This document shows positions 1-5,652 of a DNA stretch of 6,692 nucleotides, piece after piece. The notes beneath the pieces were generated by a model. That model saw nothing but the letters and a program-made list of their open reading frames with translations. It was not told where the DNA came from and ran no database searches. The stretch comes from Lachnospiraceae bacterium (GTDB taxonomy: Bacteria > Bacillota > Clostridia > Lachnospirales > Lachnospiraceae), in NCBI GenBank assembly GCA_900771955.1, contig CAAGPW010000111.1:1-6692 (forward strand), in the 5' to 3' direction. Each line of letters begins with the position of its first letter. Within the stretch, counting starts at the first letter, position 1. A program made the position numbers and the translations under genes.

Positions 1-67
1 CGGCATCCGGGTGTGATATAATTGCAAAAGTTCTTCTTTTTTCTATTTCTTTTCTCAAATCAGCCAA
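1..67 (-). CDS. prfC: Peptide chain release factor 3 (RF3), N-terminal fragment cut by window edge
   Basis: RF3 is a translational GTPase that recycles RF1/RF2 from the ribosome after termination. Only 22 codons are visible, reading (M)ADLRKEIEKRRTFAIISHPDA, and the coding continues past position 1. The stretch RRTFAIISHPDA is the highly conserved start of the RF3 GTPase domain, leading into the G1/P-loop (SHPDAGKTT in the family); the GKTT part lies outside the window. I chose the TTG start at 67-65. It has a GGAGG ribosome binding site at 80-76 with 8 nt spacing, and the protein then begins where RF3 proteins normally begin. No in-frame ATG precedes it. The gene starts 38 nt after the deoB stop with no visible promoter or terminator between, so it is probably co-transcribed with deoB. 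Identity is strong despite the short length. EF-G or other translational GTPases differ in the residues before the P-loop. Confidence 0.88.
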   Translation of the reverse strand, partial: MADLRKEIEKRRTFAIISHPDA

Positions 68-75
68 AGGATCTT

Positions 76-80
76 CCTCC
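76..80 (-). promoter_or_regulatory. Ribosome binding site of prfC (fixes TTG start)
   Basis: GGAGG (within GGGAGGA) lies 8 nt before the TTG at 67-65. It is the only good Shine-Dalgarno match in the deoB-prfC gap and supports the non-ATG start. Confidence 0.75.
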
Positions 81-105
81 CATTCTTTCCATAAACTTCT
101 TAAGT

Positions 106-1278
106 TTATAATACCGTATCCGTATTGTCAAGAATGGAAGTGCCCTCTATCTTTGACGGAATGCCAAAATAGGAAAGCACGGTCGCTCCGATATCTCCGA
201 ATCCTTTTCTTGTTCCGTAGTTTATTCCAGCCTTTACCGGCTTTCCGTACATAATAAGCGGCACATATTCTCTGGAATGGTCTGTGGACGGCGTAGACGG
301 GTCACAGCCATGATCCGCGGTAATCATAAGAATATCCTCATCCCGCATTTTCCCCAGGATACGCGGAAGCTGCTCATCAAAATAGGTCAGCGCCTTCGCA
401 TAGCCATCCACGTCATTCCGGTGTCCGTAAAGCATGTCATAATCCACCAGATTGATAAAACAAAGTCCGTTAAAATCACGGTCCATCCATTTTAAAGTCT
501 TTTCAATGCCGTCAGGATTTCCGTCCGTGCGGATGAAATCCGTGATTCCCTTTCCCGCGAAAATATCATTGATCTTTCCGACTGCAAGCACATCAAATCC
601 AGCATCCTTTAACTGATCCAGCATCGTCGTCTGAGGCGGCACCAGTGAAAAATCATGTCTCCCTGAAGTTCTCGTAAAGTTTCCCGGCGTTCCGACAAAC
701 GGTCTTGCGATCACCCTGCCGACTCCATGCTTTCCATGCAGGATTCCTCTTGCGATCTCACAGTAATGATAGAGTGTTTCCACCGGAACCACTTCCTCAT
801 GCGCTGCCACCTGAAATACCGAATCCGCTGATGTATATACGATCAGCGCTCCGGTTTTCATGTGTTCTTCTCCGTAATCGCGAATGACATCCGTGCCAGA
901 ATACGGTTTGTTACAGATTACCTTTCGTCCGGTCTCACGCTCGAACTCCGCAATCACTTCTTCCGGAAATCCGTCCGGGTAGGTCGGCATCGGAGACTTT
1001 GAAATGATTCCAGCGATCTCCCAGTGACCGGTCGTCGTATCCTTTCCTTTGGATAATTCCATCATCCGCGCAAAAGATGCCGCCGGATGCGCTTCCTTTT
1101 CGCCGATCTCTACGCCGTCTATATTAAAATATCCAAGTTTTCTCATATTGGGCATGGAAAAATACGGACTTTTTGACGCTGCGAGAAGTGTATTGCTTCC
1201 CTCATCCCCGTAATCTGCCGCATCCGGCATTTCACCGATTCCAACACTGTCCAAAACGAATAAAAAAACTCTTTTCAT
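106..1278 (-). CDS. deoB: Phosphopentomutase
   Basis: DeoB is a cytosolic metalloenzyme interconverting ribose 1-phosphate and ribose 5-phosphate (and the deoxyribose equivalents). It links nucleoside phosphorolysis to the pentose phosphate and deoxyribose-phosphate pathways. At 390 aa it is full length for the bacterial family of the alkaline phosphatase superfamily. Visible active-site elements are the N-terminal FLFVLDSVGIGEMPDA with metal-binding D10, the KDTTTGHWE box (79-87) holding the phospho-acceptor threonine, DYDMLYGHR with D281 and H286, TADHG with D322 and H323, and STDHSREYVP with H334. These match the metal and phosphate ligands described for the Bacillus cereus enzyme. The cap domain lies between about residues 90 and 210. 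The ATG at 1278 has AGGAGG at 1293-1288 with 9 nt spacing. The gene has its own strong sigma-A-type promoter in the 67-nt gap after spoIIIAH. No broken or missing key residue is seen. Confidence 0.97.
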   Translation of the reverse strand: MKRVFLFVLDSVGIGEMPDAADYGDEGSNTLLAASKSPYFSMPNMRKLGYFNIDGVEIGEKEAHPAASFARMMELSKGKDTTTGHWEIAGIISKSPMPTYPDGFPEEVIAEFERETGRKVICNKPYSGTDVIRDYGEEHMKTGALIVYTSADSVFQVAAHEEVVPVETLYHYCEIARGILHGKHGVGRVIARPFVGTPGNFTRTSGRHDFSLVPPQTTMLDQLKDAGFDVLAVGKINDIFAGKGITDFIRTDGNPDGIEKTLKWMDRDFNGLCFINLVDYDMLYGHRNDVDGYAKALTYFDEQLPRILGKMRDEDILMITADHGCDPSTPSTDHSREYVPLIMYGKPVKAGINYGTRKGFGDIGATVLSYFGIPSKIEGTSILDNTDTVL

Positions 1279-1312
1279 CTATCTGTTCCTCCTGCTTTCT
1301 CTGACTGTTCTC

Positions 1313-1341
1313 ATTATAAATTTATTTTTCCATTTATGCAA
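1313..1341 (-). promoter_or_regulatory. Sigma-A-type promoter for deoB
   Basis: Reading the minus strand, TTGCAT (1341-1336; 4 of 6 to TTGACA) is followed after exactly 17 nt by a perfect TATAAT (1318-1313). Predicted start is about 1306, giving a leader of roughly 28 nt that carries the AGGAGG of deoB. The spacer is A/T-rich. The -35 begins 4 nt after the spoIIIAH stop codon. The spacing and perfect -10 make this the best housekeeping promoter in the window. Confidence 0.8.
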
Positions 1342-1345
1342 CGTC

Positions 1346-2146
1346 TTATTCTGCGGTTTCCGTACTGCTCACACCTTCTGTTCCTGCCGCTGTTCCTGCA
1401 CCTTCTGCTGCCATCTGCTGTCCGTCCGCCTGTTCTGTCGCAGTCTCCGTTCCCTCTGTGCTGCCAGTACCCGCTGTTCCTGTTGTCTGGATAGGCGTGA
1501 TGATGATCTTTTCTGCTGCAACGTTTGTTTTTCGCTTTACAATATCCTCTACCTGTGCCCGTTTTGCATCGGTAACCTCTCCCATGTCAAGTACCACATC
1601 TGCACTGTCATCGGTAATACTTACGACAACATCGGTAAAGCCCTTTGCCTCAAGGAGCATCTCTGCTGCAGCTTCGCGCTCTGCAATATCCGTCATTGCG
1701 ATCATCTGATCTACAGCTGCCTGTTTTTGTGTCTCTGTGATATTTGCATTGTTGATGACGTCAAGCAGTGTCTCCTTGTTCTGGGAACGTACCTGTTCAC
1801 GGTTTAATTTCATCTCCACTGCAAAATTCACCGTTCCGACATTGGAACTTGTAAGTACCGCTTCTCCCGGATTCTCAATCCCGCTCTCTTCCCCTGTGTC
1901 CGCTGTCTGGGCATCTGCTGCTGTTTCCGCGGTATTATCCTCGGTATCCGTAAAAATGTCTCCTGCTGCCAGTTCAAGATCCTCATCGGAGATCTCATAG
2001 TCTTCCTCAAGTGCATCCGCACTGGTCTGTGCCACTTCTTTATCGTCCTTTAAGCTTCCGTTCATATAGCTGACGTATCCTGCTGCCGCGATCATAAGCG
2101 CCAGCGCTGTTATGATGATCTGATTTTTCTTGAAAATATTTTTCAC
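1346..2146 (-). CDS. spoIIIAH: Stage III sporulation protein AH (channel ring protein)
   Basis: SpoIIIAH is anchored in the mother-cell (outer forespore) membrane. Its periplasm-like domain forms a ring across the intermembrane space and, in Bacillus, binds forespore SpoIIQ to join the two halves of the channel. The 266 aa protein has a short basic N-terminus, one membrane segment (about 9-26, IITALALMIAAAGYVSYM), an acidic linker rich in D/E/A/T (about 33-97), a helical segment (about 114-152), and a ring-building motif of the EscJ/PrgK type (about 154-219, REAAAEMLLEAKGF to KIIITPI). A 46-residue tail of T, G, A and E follows (221-266). B. subtilis SpoIIIAH is 218 aa, and the extra length here is mainly linker and tail. 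The start is GTG (2146-2144) overlapping the TGA of spoIIIAG as GTGA, with GGAGGG a few nt upstream. It is the last gene of the operon. Confidence 0.95.
   Translation of the reverse strand: MKNIFKKNQIIITALALMIAAAGYVSYMNGSLKDDKEVAQTSADALEEDYEISDEDLELAAGDIFTDTEDNTAETAADAQTADTGEESGIENPGEAVLTSSNVGTVNFAVEMKLNREQVRSQNKETLLDVINNANITETQKQAAVDQMIAMTDIAEREAAAEMLLEAKGFTDVVVSITDDSADVVLDMGEVTDAKRAQVEDIVKRKTNVAAEKIIITPIQTTGTAGTGSTEGTETATEQADGQQMAAEGAGTAAGTEGVSSTETAE
1378..1399 (-). repeat. 12-bp-period tandem repeat in the spoIIIAH tail
   Basis: On the plus strand CTGTTCCTGC occurs at 1378-1387 and again at 1390-1399, a 12-bp period. A related copy, CTGTTCCTG, lies at 1474-1482. On the coding strand these encode repeated A-G-T units (residues around 224-227 and 249-256) in the low-complexity tail. 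The repeat is short and imperfect. It marks a region where length may change by slippage in whole codons. Confidence 0.6.
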
Positions 2147-2766
2147 TCTGTTCCCTCCTGCACACTCATCTTAACTACCTTTATCTTATGTGCATCCACA
2201 TGGAATAATGCCAAAACCGCATCAGAAATATTCTGTTTTACCGCAGTATCTCCACCGCCCTCCGCCAGTACGAGCACTCCCTCCACCGCTGGTCTGTTCT
2301 CCTTGCTGATAAACGGTTCATTTGACTCCCTGTCCGCGTAGACTGTAGTCTCCTCCGACTGAAGCTGTGTTTCACTTCTCAGCACCGCATCATCCCCGGT
2401 TTCCTCACTGACCGTACTGCTGTCCGTGCGATCCTTTTCCACCACGCTCTCTCCACTGTCCTTTAACGTGATCATGACCTTTACCTTTCCCACCCCTTCC
2501 ATATGCGCAAGCATTTCCTCAAGCTCCTCCTCAAGTTCTTCCCGGTAACGGTCCGCAGACGCAGTATTTTTTCCCCCGGCTGCGGCTGTGCTGCCGCTTT
2601 CAGTTACACCATTTTTCGTATTTTTATCCAATTGTCCGCTTTGCCTGTCCTTTCCCGCCCCGGTCGGCAGTGCCACCACCAATAGCAGTGCCCCCACCAG
2701 AACCGCAATGAGCCACTTGTTTTTATCCGGGCCTTCTCCGTTGTTCCAGTCAAAGAATTTCTTCAT
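2143..2766 (-). CDS. spoIIIAG: Stage III sporulation protein AG (channel ring protein)
   Basis: SpoIIIAG is a mother-cell membrane protein whose extracytoplasmic domain makes the large oligomeric ring of the A-Q channel. The 207 aa protein shows a hydrophilic N-terminus, one membrane segment (about 18-34, WLIAVLVGALLLVVALP), a flexible G/S/T/K linker (about 36-72) and a split ring-building motif. The first half is an acidic helix and strand (74-103, YREELEEELEEM then VGKVKVMITL). The second half is strand-helix-strand (about 160-202, VEGVLVLAEGG then ISDAVLALFHV and KIKVVKM). The charged insertion between them (about 104-158) is where the family folds a beta-triangle. The start ATG follows AAGGAGG, 11 nt after the spoIIIAF stop. 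The end overlaps the spoIIIAH GTG by 4 nt. The length is close to the 229 aa of the B. subtilis protein. Confidence 0.95.
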   Translation of the reverse strand: MKKFFDWNNGEGPDKNKWLIAVLVGALLLVVALPTGAGKDRQSGQLDKNTKNGVTESGSTAAAGGKNTASADRYREELEEELEEMLAHMEGVGKVKVMITLKDSGESVVEKDRTDSSTVSEETGDDAVLRSETQLQSEETTVYADRESNEPFISKENRPAVEGVLVLAEGGGDTAVKQNISDAVLALFHVDAHKIKVVKMSVQEGTE

Positions 2767-2777
2767 GTTTCCTCCTT

Positions 2778-3302
2778 CTACTGCACCGAAATCTTCACAT
2801 GCTCCTCATCTGTCCGGTAAAAATCAAGCAGCGCCCCCTTCAGATCCGCAAGCGCTTCCTCTTCTGTTTTCCCGGTATCTGCCATTTTCTTTTCCGGTTC
2901 CACACAAAGCGTGATCTGCTCCATCTCATACCCGGCATTCAGGCAGACGTTGACCTGCTTTGTCTTGTATCCATACTCCTCTGTCATGCTCTGTATATCT
3001 GTTTCGATCGCCTGTTCATACTGTTTTACATAATATTCATTCTGCAGGTATTCCATATGCTCCATATCTGTCTGCAGACCGGAAATCTCCTGCCAGAACT
3101 CATCGTAATGCACCATCTTTTCAAACGAGTCCCCATCATAAAAAAGCTTAATGACCGGAAACAGGATCGCAAGTATCAGTATCATCTCCATAAAAAAACG
3201 GATATATTTTTTATACACTTCCCGCGGAACAAAATATAAAAGCGCCGACAACAGAAAAAACAATAAAACGATCCCGCGCATCCACTCCAGCAGTTTTTCC
3301 AT
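2778..3302 (-). CDS. spoIIIAF: Stage III sporulation protein AF
   Basis: SpoIIIAF is a two-pass mother-cell membrane subunit of the SpoIIIA-SpoIIQ channel. The 174 aa protein has two N-terminal membrane segments (about 9-25, GIVLLFFLLSALLYFVP; about 35-54, RFFMEMILILAILFPVIKLF) joined by the conserved short loop REVYKKYI. A soluble C-terminal region follows, with a predicted helix (about 85-112, EYLQNEYYVKQYEQAIETD) and strand-helix-strand (about 115-174) resembling a ring-building motif. I start it at the ATG at 3302. TAGGAGGG lies just upstream, and the protein then begins MEKLLEWMRGIV as in the family. The longer open frame reaching 3413 lies inside spoIIIAE and reads unrelated residues. 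Spacing is 8 nt after spoIIIAE. It is shorter than the 206 aa B. subtilis protein. Confidence 0.92.
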   Translation of the reverse strand: MEKLLEWMRGIVLLFFLLSALLYFVPREVYKKYIRFFMEMILILAILFPVIKLFYDGDSFEKMVHYDEFWQEISGLQTDMEHMEYLQNEYYVKQYEQAIETDIQSMTEEYGYKTKQVNVCLNAGYEMEQITLCVEPEKKMADTGKTEEEALADLKGALLDFYRTDEEHVKISVQ

Positions 3303-3310
3303 GATCCCTC

Positions 3311-4510
3311 CTAATAAATAAAACTTGTAGATGCCGTCACCATGGCGATCGTAAGCAGAAAAAGAAGCACCGAAGTAAGCAGTATCTTTGCAAGCAGTAC
3401 ACTCCCCCTGCACACACCGTTCATCGTCTCTGCGATCCGCTTGTCCGCAACCGGTTCCACAACAGCAGCCGACAGCTTATAAAAAAATGCCATCACTCCG
3501 ATCTTTATAAGCGGGAACAGACAGATTCCGAATAAAAGAAGCATTGCCGCCACTCCTACACTGTTTTTTACCAGTGTTCCGGCGCTTACAATGATCTCAC
3601 TCACTGCCCGGATGGAACCTCCGACGCCTGGGATCGCGGATGCCGTCTTTGAGACCATGCTGTTTTTAAACTTGTCCGCCGCCGGCTGGATCAGTCCCTG
3701 GATCACATTTAACCCCACGACCACGGATGTAATGAATTTCAATACAAAACGCACACCATCCTCGATCAGCTCCGTCATTTTTTCAAATTTTTCCCCGTCT
3801 AAAAGTTCGTTCATAAACCAGAAAACGATCATAATCTGAACCAGTGGCAACAGCACTGATAAAAGCACCCACTGTACCAGATAAAGAATGATAAACGTCA
3901 GCTCATAAAAAGCTGCTGCCGTTGCCGTTCCATTCGAGAACACCATTGACATGCCATACACCGGAATCAGCGTCCGCATAAATTCCACCGTCGTACCAAT
4001 GGTCTCTTTCGTCAGGGTATGCATAACAAGAAATGATTTCATCAGAAGAACCGCAAGCACACTGTATACCAGCACAAAACATAGTTCCGAAATATAACTG
4101 TTATCAAAAACATCCGAAAAATTTCTCAGGATACCAAATGCTATACTGATCACCAGAACCTCGACAAAAAGCCCCCTGGTCTCCTCCAGTTCGCGAAACA
4201 GCGTATCCTTTAACCATGTCCCGGCCTTTTTTGCTGAAATGCCATTCTCACCCTTTAATATGGAGAATACCAGAGAAGAAAAACTGATCCCGGAAAGATC
4301 TTCCTGTTCATCCAGAAACTCCTGAATATCGGATGCCCCGATCTTTTGCAGCATAGACTCCGTGATCTGTTCTTCCTCCGATGCTATCTCATTTTCCATA
4401 TTTTCTGTTTCACTGTTCCCCGCAATGCTGCCCCCGTATACGGTATGTACGCTTCCTCCTGCGAGGGAAAAAAACAGGATCAAAATAACTGTAACTCCAT
4501 ACTTTTTCAT
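3311..4510 (-). CDS. spoIIIAE: Stage III sporulation protein AE (membrane permease-like subunit)
   Basis: SpoIIIAE is the large polytopic membrane subunit of the SpoIIIA complex in the mother-cell membrane facing the forespore. From the ATG at 4510 the protein is 399 aa, the same length as B. subtilis SpoIIIAE. It has a signal-peptide-like start (MKKYGVTVILILFFSLAGG), an acidic extracytoplasmic segment (about 33-75), and about seven to eight hydrophobic segments (near 115-128, 141-163, 180-192, 200-233, 255-274, 317-345 and 370-395). The conserved loop AIPGVGGSIRAVSEIIVSAG (292-311) followed by TLVKNSVGVAAM is typical of the family. The longer open frame to 4630 is rejected because it covers spoIIIAD and lacks a signal sequence. 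The start overlaps the spoIIIAD stop as ATGA, with AGGAGAG about 6 nt upstream inside a small hairpin, suggesting coupled translation. Confidence 0.96.
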   Translation of the reverse strand: MKKYGVTVILILFFSLAGGSVHTVYGGSIAGNSETENMENEIASEEEQITESMLQKIGASDIQEFLDEQEDLSGISFSSLVFSILKGENGISAKKAGTWLKDTLFRELEETRGLFVEVLVISIAFGILRNFSDVFDNSYISELCFVLVYSVLAVLLMKSFLVMHTLTKETIGTTVEFMRTLIPVYGMSMVFSNGTATAAAFYELTFIILYLVQWVLLSVLLPLVQIMIVFWFMNELLDGEKFEKMTELIEDGVRFVLKFITSVVVGLNVIQGLIQPAADKFKNSMVSKTASAIPGVGGSIRAVSEIIVSAGTLVKNSVGVAAMLLLFGICLFPLIKIGVMAFFYKLSAAVVEPVADKRIAETMNGVCRGSVLLAKILLTSVLLFLLTIAMVTASTSFIY

Positions 4511-4890
4511 AGGAACTCTCCTATCACATCCAAAAATGACATGAGCACCGGCATACTGATGACCAGAATCGAAATCTTTGCAAACAGTTCTATCTGTGCC
4601 GCGATCGCACCATATCCCGCATCTTTGCACAGATGAATGGAGAACTCCGATACATAGGTAATGCCGACCATCTTTAAGATCATTGCAAGATACTTTTTGT
4701 CCACCGGCAGCATTTCCTCAAGCGACACTGCATACTGATACAGGATCTCTATTTTTGATATGATATAAATAAAAATGCAGATACACACTGTCATGCTGAC
4801 AAACAGACTGTACTCTGCTTTATGCACTTTGAGCGGTACTGCGAGCAGCACTCCGGCAATTCCCAGTATTCCTATTTTTAAAATATCCAT
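4507..4890 (-). CDS. spoIIIAD: Stage III sporulation protein AD
   Basis: SpoIIIAD is a small polytopic membrane protein required for sigma-G activity in the engulfed forespore and part of the mother-cell channel complex. The 127 aa protein has hydrophobic segments near 3-20, 28-46, 68-83 and 97-121. Its second half carries the family signature GITYVSEFSIHLCKDAGYGA then AAQIELFAKISILVISMPV (76-114). The ATG at 4890 lies 9 nt after the spoIIIAC stop. Its ribosome binding site is weak (TAGGT, using the stop codon of spoIIIAC), so translation probably depends on ribosomes arriving from spoIIIAC. The last codons overlap the spoIIIAE start as ATGA. Length and signature fit the family well. Confidence 0.95.
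   Translation of the reverse strand: MDILKIGILGIAGVLLAVPLKVHKAEYSLFVSMTVCICIFIYIISKIEILYQYAVSLEEMLPVDKKYLAMILKMVGITYVSEFSIHLCKDAGYGAIAAQIELFAKISILVISMPVLMSFLDVIGEFL
4509..4524 (-). promoter_or_regulatory. Hairpin sequestering the spoIIIAE ribosome binding site
   Basis: On the coding strand ATAGGA, a 4-nt loop GAGT, and TCCTAT form a perfect 6-bp inverted repeat. The 5' arm contains the AGGA of the spoIIIAE ribosome binding site, and the 3' arm ends in the first two bases of its ATG. In RNA this would hide the site unless a ribosome finishing spoIIIAD opens it, consistent with the ATGA overlap. The stem is short, so its effect is inferred. Confidence 0.5.
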
Positions 4891-4899
4891 TCTGCATAC

Positions 4900-5094
4900 C
4901 TACAAGACAAACAATGATTTCATAGTTTCAAAAAGATCATAAATATACGGAACGATCCAGAACAGAACGATCATAAGCCCAGCCAGACTGATCAGGAAAG
5001 CATGCTCCTCCCGTCCGCTGTGTTTTAACACCTGACTTAAAACAGTGACCAATATTCCTACTGCCGCGATCTTAAAAATCAAATTTACACTCAT
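4900..5094 (-). CDS. spoIIIAC: Stage III sporulation protein AC
   Basis: SpoIIIAC is a very small two-pass membrane protein of the SpoIIIA complex. From the ATG at 5094 it is 64 aa, the usual family size, starting MSVNLIFKIAAVGILVTVL. It has membrane segments near 4-22 and 34-53 separated by the charged loop KHSGREEHA. The ATG is preceded by GGGAG (5108-5104) at 9 nt spacing. An alternative GTG at 5124-5122, with AGAGG at 5135-5131 and 6 nt spacing, would add ten charged residues (MDRSKRERVC) and close the gap after spoIIIAB from 39 to 9 nt. That matches the tight packing elsewhere in the operon. I prefer the ATG because the added residues are not typical of the family, but both starts have acceptable sites. 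Confidence 0.92.
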   Translation of the reverse strand: MSVNLIFKIAAVGILVTVLSQVLKHSGREEHAFLISLAGLMIVLFWIVPYIYDLFETMKSLFVL

Positions 5095-5133
5095 ACACAC
5101 TCTCTCCCGTTTTGATCTGTCCACAGGCTACCT

Positions 5134-5652
5134 CTAAATCAGCAAAATAATAAAAAAAAGTCCGCCCAGTACACTGCCGTACATACATATTTTTCTTTTT
5201 CCGTCAAGTGCATTCTGCATCCCGCTGATACTCCGGTCTATCTGTTTCTCATAAAGCTCCAGCTCCCGCTGCTGCGATTCCGCATCCGGTGCATCCAAAA
5301 AGCGGCCTGTCTTTAATATGATATCCGTCTCTTCTCTGGAAAACAGGAATTTCTCACGGTATGTAAGGAAACTGTCCTCCCAGATCTCGCTGCCCCTTGC
5401 CTCCTCGAAATTTTTCATCCGCCCGGCGATCATGCCAAGCACCAGCCGGTAACCCTCTGTCCTTTTTGCCGCGGCAGATTCAAAAGCTTCCGCTAACGGC
5501 TTTTTATAATGCCGCATCTCACCAAGCAGTGCGTAAAGAATTTCTTTGTACTCCAGCAGTTCCCCCAGATGTCGTTTCATCCGGTATACACTGCTCATTC
5601 CAAAGCCGGTCATTCCACCGAGAATAAGCACACAACCGAACAGTTTTAACAT
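5134..5652 (-). CDS. spoIIIAB: Stage III sporulation protein AB
   Basis: SpoIIIAB is a membrane protein resembling the GspF/PilC/TadC platform proteins of type II and type IV systems, expected to work with the ATPase SpoIIIAA. The 172 aa protein has an N-terminal membrane segment (about 2-21, LKLFGCVLILGGMTGFGMSS), a mostly helical cytoplasmic domain with the conserved EYKEILYALLGEMRHYKKPL and AEAFESAA (34-61), and a C-terminal membrane segment (about 155-172). The start overlaps the stop of spoIIIAA by 7 nt (ATGTTAA), typical of translational coupling between an ATPase and its platform partner. The length matches the family (about 170 aa). Confidence 0.95.
   Translation of the reverse strand: MLKLFGCVLILGGMTGFGMSSVYRMKRHLGELLEYKEILYALLGEMRHYKKPLAEAFESAAAKRTEGYRLVLGMIAGRMKNFEEARGSEIWEDSFLTYREKFLFSREETDIILKTGRFLDAPDAESQQRELELYEKQIDRSISGMQNALDGKRKICMYGSVLGGLFFIILLI

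Noticed and set aside
60..92. Ten-codon minus-strand ORF (ATG at 92, TGA at 62-60) overlapping the prfC start, a possible leader peptide.
   Set aside because: It has no convincing ribosome binding site and overlaps the prfC start in another frame; chance is the simpler explanation.
93..107. Inverted repeat AAACTT-AAG-AAGTTT spanning the deoB stop codon, considered as a terminator.
   Set aside because: The stem is A/T-rich with only 6 bp and no following T-tract; it leads straight into the prfC ribosome binding site.
3022..3050. Possible internal sigma-E promoter within spoIIIAF (a GAATATT matching the -35 on the minus strand).
   Set aside because: An essential internal promoter has been reported in the B. 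subtilis operon, so I looked, but no acceptable -10 sits at 13-15 nt from this -35.
2588..3239. Plus-strand open frames of 108 and 146 codons opposite spoIIIAF and spoIIIAG.
   Set aside because: They lie wholly antisense to well-supported spoIIIA genes, have no recognisable domains, and arise from the codon composition of the coding strand.
3303..3413. Upstream extension of spoIIIAF to an ATG at 3413.
   Set aside because: It overlaps the end of spoIIIAE and lacks a site; the ATG at 3302 has a near-perfect ribosome binding site.
4511..4630. Upstream extension of spoIIIAE to an ATG at 4630.
   Set aside because: It lies inside spoIIIAD in another frame and would bury the signal sequence; the ATG at 4510 gives the family length exactly.
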